Positions 12,156 through 26,607 of a stretch of DNA of 64,000 bases are shown here, in pieces (position 1 is the first letter of the stretch; the number at the start of each line of letters is the position of its first letter). Source of the DNA: Calendula officinalis (Eukaryota > Streptophyta > Magnoliopsida > Asterales > Asteraceae); the NCBI GenBank assembly GCA_963853835.1, contig OY970823.1:67589845-67653844 (forward strand), read 5' to 3'. The notes under the pieces are model-generated. The model saw only the letters and a list, made by a program, of their open reading frames with translations. It was not told the origin of the DNA and did no database searches. The translations under genes were made by a program, and so were the position numbers.

Positions 12156-12617
12156 CTTCCTCCGATTTAAAATAAGTGATACACTTTCATATTTAAGGGG
12201 GTGTTTGGGAAAACTTATTAAGAGGTGCTTATGGCTTATAAGCTTATATAAACCTAAATAATCCATTTTCAAAGGGATTATTTAAGCTTATATAAGCTTA
12301 TAAGCTATAAGCTCCTTTAAATAAGTTTTCCCAAACACCCCCTTAGATTTATCAAAATAAGTGATATATTTTGAAAACTTACCTTATTTCGTAAAAAGTA
12401 GTGGGACTCACACCCACTAACTATCTACTTTAATAAAGTGAAATGACATCTTTTCCCTTACTTTTACTTTTAAATATCATTAATCCCACTTTATTCAAAA
12501 TTTGTGGGACCCATTCTCCACTAACTACCCAATTAATCTAATTTAATTATCATTATCATATTTTGCCACAAAATCCGTGAAACCAACAATGTATCACTTA
12601 TTTTAAATCGGAGGAAC
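12156..12617. mobile_element. Stowaway-like MITE with a nested insertion
   Basis: Left end CTTCCTCCGATTTAAAATAA, right end TTATTTTAAATCGGAGGAAC, flanked by TA on both sides. Apart from a 146-bp insertion at 12197-12342 it aligns with the element at 11801-12114. Confidence 0.75.
12197..12342. mobile_element. Tourist/Harbinger-like MITE nested in a Stowaway
   Basis: Near-perfect inverted ends GGGGGTGTTTGGGAAAACTT and AAGTTTTCCCAAACACCCCC enclose AAGCTTATA-rich sequence. The flanks give TA or TTA, which cannot be separated because the junction is itself palindromic. GGG...TGTTTGG ends are typical of PIF/Harbinger-derived Tourist MITEs. A relative lies at 31.39-31.55 kb. Confidence 0.75.
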
Positions 12618-12654
12618 TAGGAAGTACATTTTATTGGAAATAGCAAATGAAACA

Positions 12655-12815
12655 ACGAAATCTTACTTGCAATATTCCAGCGAGCACACCGGATTCGAGC
12701 TCTTTTACAGGGCAAACTCAGCCCACATAGAGATCTTCAGGAAAAAATCCATCATAATTACCACCAAAAAAGGTATTTATATGATTCGAACTCAAGACTT
12801 CACGTCTCATTAATT
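12655..12815 (-). repeat. Dispersed SINE-like repeat, copy 1
   Basis: This stretch is clearly related to 14270-14435: both carry TTTACAGGGCA, ACTCAGCCC and an ACGTCTCAT/ACGCCTCAT end. Read on the minus strand, GAGTTCGAATC resembles a pol III B box, which suggests a tRNA-derived SINE. The A box is not clear, so the class is tentative. Confidence 0.45.
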
Positions 12816-12939
12816 AGATATGATTGTTAAATGATAAATTAAATTCTAAAGGAGTAAATGTATATTCCATTCCTTACATGTTAAATTTACTATTCTAGTC
12901 TATCGCAAAATAATTTTTATTTTTATGATTTTGATAATA

Positions 12940-13080
12940 ACAGCTCTTAGGGCTGTTATAAGACATGCATAAATGAATTGTACATCTATTTATAACCGAC
13001 TCTTGAATTTTAGGAATTACCCATTTGAACTATTTTTAATTCACTTAGAGACAGCTTTAAGGCCTAAAAGCTGACATCAT
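12940..13080. repeat. Repeat with a CAGCTCTTAGGGCTG palindrome
   Basis: ACAGCTCTTAGGGCTGTTAT followed by GACATGCATAAATGAA resembles the palindromic ends near 16.72 and 36.29 kb. It is probably the terminus of a decayed MITE. Confidence 0.4.
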
Positions 13081-13477
13081 CAAAACTCTTATTTTTATAA
13101 TTATTTATGAAGTTTCTTATTATTTTCGTACTATATTTAAATGAATATGAGTTTAAAATTAGATTATTTAATATGGTATTAAATAATGTTAAAGCAATTA
13201 GTGTCCCTAAAGTTAATTATCTTACATCTTGAATAGTTGGGAATTCAAAATTGATATTTGTGTATATAATCTTCTAACCGTAATTGATGGCATGTTGGGA
13301 GTTCCTACAACTTCTGGTTAAAGAAACGATTGAGTGACAAATCAATGTTCAATAGCTATTATAATTCTACAATCACTAATAGTAGACAACTTGAATGACA
13401 ATTAGATAATGAGGTCGTCTTCTCTAAAATGGGGTTGAAAGTAGTATATGTCAACCTTTTAGGGATTTAGAGTATAT

Positions 13478-13796
13478 ACTTGTTTTGTTTCAAAATAAGT
13501 GATACATTTTGAGTTGCACGTTTTTTAGACAAAATATTATAATGAAGTTTAGATTATATTAAATTGGATAGTTAGTGGATGTTGGGTCCCACAAACTTTG
13601 ATTAAAGTGAGTTTAATGATGTTTAAAAGTAAGAGTAGGGGGTAAATATGTCATTTCACTTTATTAAATGACATAGTTAGTGGGTCTGGGCCCTCCTACT
13701 TTTTTCCAAATAAGGAAAGTTTTCAAAATATATTATAGTACTTATTTTGAAAAACCCAAAGTGAAAAGTGTATCACTTATTTTGAAACGGAGGAAG
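13478..13796. mobile_element. Stowaway-like MITE, same family as 11.8 kb
   Basis: The left end TTTCAAAATAAGTGATACA is inverted at the right as GTATCACTTATTTTGAAA, then CGGAGGAAG and TA. The inner part includes the shared TAGTGGATGTTGGGTCCCAC. Confidence 0.75.
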
Positions 13797-13799
13797 TAT

Positions 13800-15533
13800 A
13801 AGATACATTTAATAAATCTAAATTTCCATTGAAGTTATAAAAAATATTTTTAAAAAGATGAATTTTCACTTCATTAATATTTATTTATACGTTTTTAAGA
13901 AAGTTTGAGAGCATTAATTAATATTACATGCTACAAAAAGTTTTAGAAAGTAGTAACTATGTTACCATTTGTTTTTGTACTTATAGTAAAGAATGAAATA
14001 AATTACCAAAAAAAAAAAAAAACTAAAAAATCATCGGGATAACTTGCTATAGAATCTCACGTGTATTAATGATCTTGTATTGAATTAGCGATAAGAACGT
14101 ATGAAATGAACTCTAGAGATTACAACTTACGAGTTCGATCATTTTTATTGAATAATGTTTACCAAATAGCTAGCAAATTGTTTAAAACAGTCCCAACAAT
14201 ATTTAATTCGCATATATCACCAGAAAAATATAATTCATAACGAGAACTTTTTTTGGAAACGACAAATAATATGAACGGAAGCCTACTCGCAATATTTCAA
14301 CGAGCACCCCAGGTTCGAGCTCCTTTACAGGGCAGACTCAGCCCCCATATGGATTTCCAGGGAAAAATCCCCCATACTTGACACCACAAGAGGTGTTTAC
14401 ATGAATCGAATTCCCGATATCACGCCTCATATGGAAATAAAACTCATGTATTAATCCAGCTCGAGTAGAAATCATTTGTAATTCATAACGAGAACTAATA
14501 CCCTTAAAAAAGAATCTCAGGCACATTAAAGTCGTCTTCTTTTGCCCTTGATCATGTGACTTTTAATCCACGCGCATTCACGATAATTCCACTATATACG
14601 ATATTTTCGCGATAAGAAGCAAATTAGTAAAGTTATAGTTTACATATTTCATCCTGTTATTTGCAATAACTACAATATTGTACTCAATATTTTTTAACTT
14701 TTACCTTTAAGTCCCTATATTTAAAATTAAGCGTCAACTAAAAATAATTCCAACTATTTTATTTTTGTGATGTCTTATATCTCTTCATAAGTGTTTTCGT
14801 CCAGTTTAAAACTAGGTCTATAAACATTAACATGGTTGATTAGGCCCAAAATGGTTTTCGTGTTCCAGTCCAATCGACCGGTTCAGCCTAGGTTTTAAAA
14901 CATTGAGATTTTGTGTTGTCTTCCTTATTAGCAAAATATGATGACCTTCTGTGATTCAATGTAACGGAAAACTTTCAGGGACATAAGAATTATTACGTAA
15001 AATATCAAGGGGCGTTATAGCTAGTAGCAAATTTAGAAGGGTCTTGTTATAAATAGCGAAAGATAAAGAAAATTTGGTCGCATAAAAATGCTTCTAAACA
15101 AGTATTGAGTGGAGCACAGTAGCATACATACATATACTATAAAAAAGAAATTTGGAAAACTAATGAATTGTCAATTGTTTTAGGGAACTTTAAGGTGATG
15201 TTTGGTTGATGAATTTTTTATAAAATGTATGAAAATGAAACTTCATGGTCTAGGAGTAACCAATTTTGAATGAATTGCGAAATAATCAGGAGAAAATATA
15301 AAAATAAGTATATAAATAATTAGGTCATGTACATTAACTCACTCGACTACCCAGTCTCACTGTTATAACGATAATAGCCTTTTAAAAGAAGAAAAAAACA
15401 AGGTAGCGATTTTGTCAATCTGTTTCTTTAAGTCAAATCTTTTATTAGGTGGGATTTAGACATCCATGGTCCCACACTCTTACCTATATACTTTTGGACA
15501 TTAGGCTAAGTCTTAAAACGTTACCAACGATAA
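13800..15533. other. Gene-poor AT-rich DNA
   Basis: No gene recognised. It contains the SINE-like copy at 14270-14435, and near 14830-14905 a CCGGTTC-rich fragment ending in GTTTTAAAACATTG, like the end of the hAT-like element at 1.2-1.7 kb. Confidence 0.45.
14270..14435 (-). repeat. Dispersed SINE-like repeat, copy 2
   Basis: It aligns with 12655-12815 over about 160 bases, with scattered substitutions. The pair shows this is a multi-copy sequence. The frame read through it is not a gene. Confidence 0.45.
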
Positions 15534-15542
15534 TACTATATC

Positions 15543-16636
15543 GGGTAAATATCATAAATTGTCCCTGTCGTCTTTGGTTTTCTGGCTTTTTGTCCCTAAA
15601 CTTTTTTTTTTCAAATTTTTTGTCCTTGTACTTTTTAAAATTCTGGTTTATTGTCCTTTTGTCCAAATTTGGCTGTTAACTGACGATACTTTTGTCATTT
15701 TTCCCAAATTACCCCTCCTTCATGTTCATCTTGATTCCTCTCTTTCATCACGGCGCAAAAACCCTAGAAACTTATATCCGCCCAAAATCAAAATGGCAGA
15801 CAACATTCCTTTCGAAATCCAAATGGAAATCATGAATAAACAAACTATGCAGAAGATCAACACACTTTACAACTTCAAAATCATAATAAACAAAAGATTT
15901 AGGGTTTGTAATTTGTACCCTTTCTGGAAAAGGAGTAGTGTTCCCTTCTTCCTCCTGTCCAGTAACCTTATTAGCACTCAACCCACCGCTAGCATCCGCC
16001 ATCTGTATTTCGTTAACTGCTTCTGTACCTCCTTCCTCTGCTTTCGGAACAACCACCACCGGCGATGGTGTTAAACCGACGTTCTCCTCCTCTTGCTGTT
16101 TCACCGCAGCCTCACGAGCCGCCGCTGCTCGAGTTTTGACGTGATTACCAACCAAACGCTCCGATTGCTTAAATCTGGAGAACGGATGATGATTTTGAGT
16201 AAATCTGGAGATGATTTCGAGTCAATCTGGAGATGATTTCGAGCAGGTTGTAGATTTCGTTATCTTCTTCATCTCAGATCTACAAGAATGTGTGTGTTTG
16301 CCTTGGCTTGTGCGAACACAATCTAAGCAACAAAAAGGATGATTGAGGAAGATGAATTTATAATTTAGGATTAGGGTTCATATCAAATGTGGGTGGAGGA
16401 GATTGAGGAAGATGAGGAAGGGAGATAGAAAAAATGAAAATAAAAAAGAAAATGGAAAAGGACGAAAATACCTTCGGTTTTTTGGCATCTTCTGTTAGTT
16501 AACAGCCAAATTTGGACGGAAGGACAATAAACCAGAATTTTAAAGAGTACAGGGACAAAAAATTTGAAAAAAAAAAAGTTTAGGGACAAAAAACCATAAA
16601 ACCCAAGACCACAGGGACAATTTATGATATTTACCC
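15543..16636. mobile_element. Mutator-like element with long TIRs and internal captured sequence
   Basis: About 140 bases at each end are inverted copies: GGGTAAATATCATAAATTGT at the left and ACAATTTATGATATTTACCC at the right, then matching tracts that carry TTTTTGTCCCTAAAC and AAATTTGG. The flanks TACTATATC (15534-15542) and TACTATATT (16637-16645) fit a 9-bp Mutator target duplication with one change. The middle (about 15.72-16.3 kb) is not inverted and has coding-like sequence, so it resembles a Pack-MULE. No transposase is present. Confidence 0.72.
15772..16155 (-). other. Open frame inside the Mutator-like element, unknown
   Basis: A 127-codon frame from ATG 16155 reads MVGNHVKTRAAAAREAAVKQ and continues acidic and Val/Pro-rich. 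I recognise no family. On the opposite strand from 15793 the sequence gives MADNIPFEIQMEIMNK, which looks like the first residues of an F-box protein. Both could be gene fragments caught by the transposon. Expression is unknown and the frame may mean nothing. Confidence 0.3.
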
Positions 16637-16689
16637 TACTATATTTTAGTTTTGGAAAATGATAAAGGAATATTACTTTTTTAATCAAT

Positions 16690-16765
16690 GTACAAGCTTT
16701 TTATGCATGTTAGTGACAGCCCTAAGGGCTGTCATTAGCAAAACCCTTTAGGTTTTTCCAAATTA
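16690..16765. repeat. GACAGCCCTAAGGGCTGTC palindromic repeat
   Basis: A perfect 19-base palindrome at about 16715-16733 is preceded by TTTTTATGCATGTTAGT. Nearly the same left context occurs at about 36270-36300 (TTTTTTATGCATGTTAAT then GACAGCCC). It is probably a MITE terminus. Confidence 0.5.
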
Positions 16766-17078
16766 GCTTCATGTTAGGATACTCCAACCCAATAATACAT
16801 ATTCATTTTATATTTTATATATAAGATACACACAAATAAAAAAATATCAATACCCACTAAATATTCCTTCTTCGCTTGAGACGTACTTAAACCGAAAGAA
16901 TTTCACTGACGCCACAACCAACACCATCATGCCAATAATGTCGGTAAAATGAAGCTCTTATGTTCCGACCGAAGTCATCCGTTAGCACAACTCTTTTAGA
17001 ACTTTGTACATCCACTATTCACTCTTGTACACTTGAATTTAGACCACCTTTTGCTATTTGAAGGACAAAAATAGTATA

Positions 17079-17399
17079 CTTCCTTCGATAATCGAAATAA
17101 ATGTCATACTTTGGGTTTCACGCTTTTTAAGGCAAAAGATTATAATAATGATTAAATTAGATTAATTGGATGATTAGTGAAGAATGTGTCTCACACCTTT
17201 TGAATAAAGTGAGGTTAATGTCTTAATAATGTTTAAAAGTAAAAAGTAAGGGTAAAAGAGTCATTTCACTTTGTTAAATTAGATTATTAGTGGGTGTGAC
17301 TTGTGAGTCCTACTATATTTTGTCAAATAAGGTAATTTTTCAAAATGTGTCACTTATTTTGAATCACCACAAGTGTCACTTATTTTGAATCGAAGGAAG
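17079..17399. mobile_element. Stowaway-like MITE, same family as 11.8 kb
   Basis: Left end CTTCCTTCGATAATCGAAAT, right end TGAATCGAAGGAAG, flanked by TA on both sides. The inner sequence is shared with the 13.48-kb copy. A short tandem repeat of the right end (GTGTCACTTATTTTGAATC) is present. Confidence 0.75.
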
Positions 17400-17401
17400 T
17401 A

Positions 17402-20052
<2,651 letters not shown>

Positions 20053-20061
20053 TGTTTTTAT

Positions 20062-20661
20062 GAGTTAATTGCAAAAATAGTCCCCGTGGTTTGGCCAAAT
20101 TGCACGTTTGGTCCCTGTGTTTCATTAAGTGCAGACGCAGTACCCATAGTATGCATTTTTGTGTACTTGTGGTCCCTCCGCCCTAACGATGTTAGCATAT
20201 GTCGTTAAGTGAAGACATGTGCCCTTCACATGAGGGCAATATGGTCATTTACATGTGGTCCCACCTCTTCTTCTTCTTCCTCCCCACTCTTCTTCCCCAA
20301 ACTAAAACTAATCCCTCTCTACAAACATGGAACCTAGATCTTCAACCCACTACTGATTTTGCCAGAGTTGAAGGTGTTGCAGTGGTGGGGAACCATCTGG
20401 TAGTTTTAATAAAGATTTTAGTTTTAGTTTTAGTTTTAATTTAGTTTTTAATTTGGGAAAGAAGGGAGTGGAAGAATAACAGATTAAAATGACTAAAATG
20501 CCCCTAACTAACGGGCTTGACTTAACAGCGTTAGGACGGAGGGAGCACGAGTGCACAAAAACGCATACCATAACCATATGTACCGCCCCTATACTTAATG
20601 AAAAACAAGGACCAAACATGTAATTTGGCTAAACCACATGGACCATTCTTGCAATTAACTA
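20062..20661. mobile_element. Mutator-like MITE, 600 bp, perfect 9-bp duplication
   Basis: The left end GAGTTAATTGCAAAAATAGT is inverted at the right as TCTTGCAATTAACTA. The inverted arms extend about 150 bases through TTTGGTCC, ATGCATTTTTGTG and CCCTCCG. TGTTTTTAT occurs exactly at 20053-20061 and 20662-20670. The middle has TTTTAG repeats and no transposase. Confidence 0.8.
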
Positions 20662-20670
20662 TGTTTTTAT

Positions 20671-21359
20671 TATTAGAATCGTGAGGCCCATCGAAAAAAA
20701 CAATATCATGAAAGAATTACAAACCTCACTTAATAACAGAAACAAGTTTACACATTTCATATATGCAATTGTAAAATGTATAAATTATATGTCGGTTCTT
20801 CGGAAGAATCAAGTGACTTCTCCCTTCTTCATTGATCTGGGGGGTTATACTTTCATATTTATATTACATTATTATTTATTTTTCAGCTATAATCAATTTA
20901 AACACTAATAAAATAGCTTCAACCAGACTCAAGACCAAATCGATGACATTTTAGACCAGACCAAGAATTGCAATTTTTCAATATTTTTTGGTTCTTTATG
21001 ATTTTGGACTTCGCATAATAATTAAAACCAAAAACCAGACCGGTATAGTTCGGTTGCTGCTTCCGTTCCAGCCAGTTATCGATCTAGTTTCAACAACCTA
21101 CCATCAAACTAACTAAAAACAATATAAAAAGCACGAGTTATCAAACGTATGCATATTTGGATTATTTAACTTAAATCCAACTAATAATAATACACATAAA
21201 AAACAAAAATAGAAAATGAAGTGTTTGTAGATGCAAATGTATATCATCATGATAACAAATAAATGAACTAAATCATAAGTAGATGAAACCAAAGTCACAA
21301 TATGATGCTACAAAACAGAACCGTATTTTTTAGGGTTCTTGACGATGATGATGACGATT
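20671..21359. other. Intergenic DNA and 3' UTR of the methyltransferase gene
   Basis: No gene recognised. Around 20.95-21.08 kb there is a degenerate CCGGT-rich repeat (AGACCGGTATAGTTCGGTTG). The part next to 21359 is probably the 3' UTR. Confidence 0.4.
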
Positions 21360-23909
21360 TTAGTCGGTTTCCCTCAAACTTTCACTTGTGAGCCATAGTT
21401 TCTTTTGGACTATAAGAACAACTTCATCATCTCCTTCTGATTCTGATGATGATGAATCGGCGGTTGCAACTGTTTCCCAGAGAATTGCGGGTAAATATTT
21501 CCTGACGAAATCGATAACGGGCTTTTTGTCACGAACGATTAGGAACCCGGTGGGCCTTAGAATACGATCCATCTCGATTAAAAGATCTTCACCACTGCAA
21601 CCTTTCTTTTCGATTATGTCTGAGAATACATTGCTCGCGTGGAGAAGATCGTATGTTCGAGGGTAGGTTGAGTATGCTTCACACCTAAAAACAAGTATTT
21701 AATAATTAATTAATTATTTTAAACTTTTAATTCAAAATTTCACCTATGGTCCTTTACTTCAAAAAATTACACATGTAGTCCCTATTTCTGAAAGGTTTTA
21801 CACTGACGGTCCTTTAGACAAATGGCCATGAGATTTTGCAATCTTCGTACGTGAGGGCATTTTCGTCATTTACTATTTTAATTTTGGGTTGTTAACAATC
21901 TTATAAGACAGAATAACGATTAGGGAAAAAAACCATACCAGTTATGAATTGAGCCGATTAAGCCTCTATCATAAATAAGCTTCAAAGTATTCGGGCCATC
22001 TTCAGGAACAACATTCATAACCCAAAGGTCTTTAGTCTTCAAAGCAGCTCCAAATGAGCCCAAATTCGCCTTCATGTCCATCACATTTCTTATCGTATTT
22101 GTTGATATTTTTGGGCTCAGTAAATCCCAGTAGTTCTCAACTCTCTTACGCCACAATTCCTGTAAAAATATGCTAAATATTACTATTAACCGATTAACAA
22201 ATTAAATATGTTTTTTTAATGAGATATAATATGAAACTGTATATTTACCGTGTCTTTTTCAAACATGTCACTTGAATATCCAAAATCAGATAGGCGAGGT
22301 GGTGGAGAAGTTAGCCTAGCTGGCCATGGAGCTAATCCACTTCCTTTACTTGAATGATCATCTAATTAACAAAATAAAGAATTTTAAATATTTGAGTTTA
22401 AAATTAAATAAATTTTACTATTAATAAAATAAGAAACTTACGGTCAGAGTAAGGGGTGATACAAGCTTCCATATTTACACCATAAACTGCATCGGGATCA
22501 TCATTTGACCTACAAAGTGGCGGTTGAGTACCAGGAGCTCTCTCCAAATAACAGTCATTAGTCAAAGGTTTGACCCAAATAACTGTTTGATTCCTCTTTG
22601 CAGCTATTTTCCAACACATTCGTTCAACAAGTGCACTCATTTCTTTCCAAATTCTCAAATCTTCTTCATCTTGAGCATAAGCTTCAGGTGATGAGTAAGC
22701 AAAATAACCGCCTGGTCTAAGTAACCGATCTAATTCAAGAAGAAGAATTCCATCCCTTTGAAGCCAATCGATTCTACAGCGAGAACAATGAGCAAGCTCA
22801 AAAGATCTACTCGGGTAAGGAAGCCTTTTTGTACCAAGAACACCAAGATATGCAGGAATTCCTCTTTCTAATGCGAATTGGATTTGATTTTGGTGTACAT
22901 CGTTAGGTGCTAATGACATCGTGATGATGTCAGATGAAAGAAGGTAACCGCCAAAACTTGCAACACCACAACCGACATCAAGAACGGTTCGAAGGTTTCC
23001 CTCGTTGTTCATGTTATCTTTTGGGAAGTTAAGCATCTGGTAATTAAAACATTTATCAGAATCACAAAAAAAAATATACATATTAATAATTTTTAGTTAT
23101 AATTAAAAAAGTGTGAGGATATTTACATTTGCAAGTGATTTGATGTATTTATCAGCTCCGTAATGGAAATGAGTTCCTCCACCTGGGAATATAATCTTTT
23201 CACCTTTAACAACCATCCAATTTTGGTCGGATTTTTCTTTTGCAAGGTGGGTATGTGGTATGTTTGCTTTCCATACTTCATCTCTGCTTTTTGGCCACTT
23301 AATCGGGACCTGAATTAACAAAAAAATAACATCAATGTAACTAAACTTCAAGATTTAGATACAAATATTGTCAATTGTATACTTATATCCATACCTTGTA
23401 TCCATTTGGGGGAGGAATCAAGCAGTTGAAACGTCTTTCGGGCAGCGGGCAGTGTCTTTCATAGTGCTCCATTAAAGATAAATCTAATTTCAATCTCATT
23501 TGGTAGATAAGGTTTCGGTCTAGACAGGGTATCAACTCAGAGTATCGATCGTCACAAACCTTAACGAAAATAAAAATAATAAATATTAAATAGAAGTCGG
23601 AAAATAAAAATATTAAAGTTAAAATACTAATTCATGTGAATAACTTACGGGAAAGCTCTTTGGTACGATACCATCTTCATCATCTATGCCAAATTTAAAA
23701 TCATCTTGCTTATTTCCAAGATCAGATTCTTCATCTCCACCTAAGTAAGAAGATCCAAGTTTTCTTAAAGATCTACTACCATACTCTAGAGCTGATTCAC
23801 CTTGACTCTGAGAACCAAAATACAAATACAAGAAAAGAAGAACAGCTGCTACAAGAACGAAAGTTGTGAGCAAACGCTTCTTCTGGGATCCATCTGTTCT
23901 TCCTCTCAT
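21360..23909 (-). CDS. Probable Golgi methyltransferase (PMT/QUA2 family)
   Basis: Plant putative S-adenosylmethionine-dependent methyltransferase thought to methyl-esterify pectin in the Golgi. Seven exons join to 620 residues, the family norm: 23649-23909, 23395-23559, 23127-23309, 22442-23036, 22249-22361, 21939-22159, 21360-21684. It starts MRGRTDGSQKKRL, then a signal anchor at about 13-32 (LLTTFVLVAAVLLFLYLYFG), which predicts a type II membrane protein. The conserved lumenal blocks are present: VPIKWPKSRDEVW, FPGGGTHFHYGADKYI, SAM motif VLDVGCGVASFGG (about 221-233), CSRCRIDW, LLRPGGYFAYSSPEAY, NVMDMKANLGSF, MNVVPEDGPNTLKLIYDRGL and MDRILRPTGF. It matches the PMT2/PMT8 subgroup throughout. 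No lesion is seen. A leader intron is likely. Confidence 0.95.
21735..21890. repeat. Repeat fragment in a methyltransferase intron
   Basis: TGGTCCTTTACTTC, CACATGTAGTCCCTATTT and GACGGTCCTTTAGAC resemble the TTTGGTCC-type ends of the elements at 20.06 and 8.92 kb. It is a decayed fragment in the last intron and does not touch the splice sites. Confidence 0.4.
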
Positions 23910-24133
23910 AACTAATGTTATGTATGATATTCCACAATGTTAATCAGTTTTCACTTCAAATGCAATCTAAAGATCACGAGACTGATCGCATAGTTTTGTT
24001 TATGGATTGTAGATACCAGTTGAAAAATCTGGTATTTGTGATCCAAACTATGTTCAAATTTGTGGGTTCCCCTGATTCTAGAATCAAAGATGATAGAATA
24101 TTCCAGATACCAGTTTTATTGTCCGACTGACCT

Positions 24134-25420
24134 GTTATGAAAAAAGAATAAAACATATCAGCATCATTTGCAGAATATCATTGAATTTCAGCTTTACTAA
24201 GCAATTTTAAGTCATTCTTGTTTAATTACCATACAAATGTGAGATATATGTTTTAAAAAGCACAGAAGAAGAAAAGATCAAATTGGACACAAACAACTAT
24301 GAACCAAAGCACATCAATTATTTATTAGCATTAACCTTTTTACCTTGCTAAGTTGCTAGTAATGTAAAAGTAAATAAAGTTTCAATACATAACATTTTCC
24401 TAAGTCCTTAGTGAAGATCTGTATAACATCAAAATCCATGAAGAACAATTGAAATAGCTGTCAAGCTGGCATATATGCGACAGTTCCGTATTTCTTTGAC
24501 CATTTATACCAACACTTTCATAATTGTTACCTCACTTCCTCGACCATAAAAAATAAGATCCACTCAAAATCAACTTCAGTTATCACATATATTGATCATA
24601 AACGTCATTAATGAGCATCATAACTTCTGGATATGATCAAGAAAAATCTAAATTACATTAACTCGTATGCAATTCCAAAATGTTCATGTTTCTCAGTCAC
24701 AAACAAACTGAAAGACTAGAGGTGAGGTGATTACCAGAACACACTCACTAAACAATTAATCAACATAGCTAATTACATATTTAAACTTTCTCCACGTTAG
24801 ATGTTGATAAGCATACAGTGAAGCACACATACGACGAGACATTTAAGACACGATTGATGTACTCGTTGCCGAAGTTAAGCAACACTCAATACGTTGTTCA
24901 ATCAATTGCTAATTCGCATTAACAAGCTTACATAAGCAGATGCTAAATTATAAACATCGCCGACAGTAGCTCAAAATCATCAATTGCAAAAAACAATTAC
25001 TCGTATAACAAATACAATGCTTACGCTAGGTTTAATTACAACGCAAGATTCAAAAGCGCATCATCCACAAATCCATATCAGTAAGATATCTTCACCAAAT
25101 CTAACTATACAGTTCAAATCAAACAAATCTGATATACATCAATACACCATATCATAAACGAGAACGAACGTCCAGCACGAAATGATTGAATATAATGTGA
25201 AAATTTTGCAATTCGAAATCAGATCTAACAGCTGAAAAACAAAGAATTTGAACTTACTGGCGTCCGGATAACAGATCTAGGCTCTAAATTTTCAATCAAA
25301 CTGTTGGAATTGTGGATAGTGAGTGGAAGTGTGACGCATATAAACAGAATAATGAGGGAGAGTGGGGGTAGATCTGAGAGTTTCACAGTTGAGGTAGTGC
25401 TGGCACGCGGTGGTTTATAA
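24134..25420 (-). other. Leader intron and first leader exon of the methyltransferase gene
   Basis: On the minus strand, CATAACAG before GTCAGTCGG near 24132 is a good acceptor, and CCAGTAAGTTC near 25258 a good donor. Together they predict a leader intron of about 1.1 kb and a first exon at about 25259-25410. Long leader introns are common in highly expressed plant genes. No coding sequence lies in between. Confidence 0.5.
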
Positions 25421-25429
25421 AATACTCCG

Positions 25430-26170
25430 TATTATTTTTGGCATTTTTATGCCCCTTTTATTATGGTTTTGTTACATTTTCAGTCCTTTATTTTATTTTT
25501 ATATTAATAAGGTCCAACATGAAAGTTAAAAACACGGGCATCATGTCGGTGGTGAAGTGGATTTCTCTTTCATAGGGTAAATCACATTTATGCCTTCCAT
25601 GTGACTTTTGTTAAAGAGGAACCCCACAAGTTTCATTCATTTATAAATGTACCCTATACTCTTTTGGGTCGACAAAATCATAGTATGCACGTTTATACCA
25701 TTATTATTCATATTTTATTTCTCAATTTTAGTGTTTTTTGGTAATCTAGGTTCGGCTCGCAAGACACGTTTTTACCTCATTTTGTTCAATATAGGACTTG
25801 AAATCTTAACATTGTGAGACATGTAACTGGTTAATTATAAGCTATTTGGTAATACTTAATTATCCAATACAACGTGAGTTTATCTCAATATACTCAGCTA
25901 CACGACTGAAAGGCAAGCTATAAATGATGTTTATAGTAAACTACATTTATAAGCAATTAAGCATTGAAAGCATGCAGTACAGTACAACTTCAAGGAACCT
26001 ACTGACATAATTACCACAATTTTATATATTATATTGAAATGAAATTCATATCCTCCATATGCTAAATTTACAACATTTACTTTGGTTTTTCATCCATCAG
26101 CAGTACATACCAAAACTTTTGAAACTGTAGATATATCGATAATCATCTTCAAATTTCTCCACGTGTCCAA
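25430..26170. other. Intergenic AT-rich DNA
   Basis: No gene. A degenerate fragment at about 25.57-25.68 kb (GGTAAATCACATTTATG) resembles transposon termini seen elsewhere in the window. Confidence 0.4.
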
Positions 26171-26607
26171 TAGCAGGCTAATATTATTTCCTCCATTTTT
26201 GTATATATACACATTTAACTGCAAAAATCAATGAAAAAACGTTACAGTTAATGTTTATATTATTTTGTCATTAAATCGAAGTCCCATTTTATTATATTTC
26301 TTTATATATTATTATAGTAACTAAATGTGTACATTATTAACTATAGAGGTGGCAAATGAGGTCAAAACGGGCAATACTTCTGTGCGGGTCAAAGAGTTGG
26401 GTAGGGTTGAGCTGATCCATCAACACTTAATTTTCCATTAGGCTAAATTTCACCGGTTTACGTTTACTCTTTCGTCCCATTTCATTTTTTGCTAATTTTC
26501 TAATATTTGACCCGTTCGACCCGTTACCAATAAAATAACAGCCCAAATTTCACTAAACTAAATAAATAAATAATAATAACTTACCATCCAACCCAGTAAA
26601 TGAAACC

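Noticed and set aside
15559..16074. 171-codon plus-strand frame
   Set aside because: It starts within the terminal repeat of the Mutator-like element. Only the MADNIPFEIQ stretch resembles a protein.
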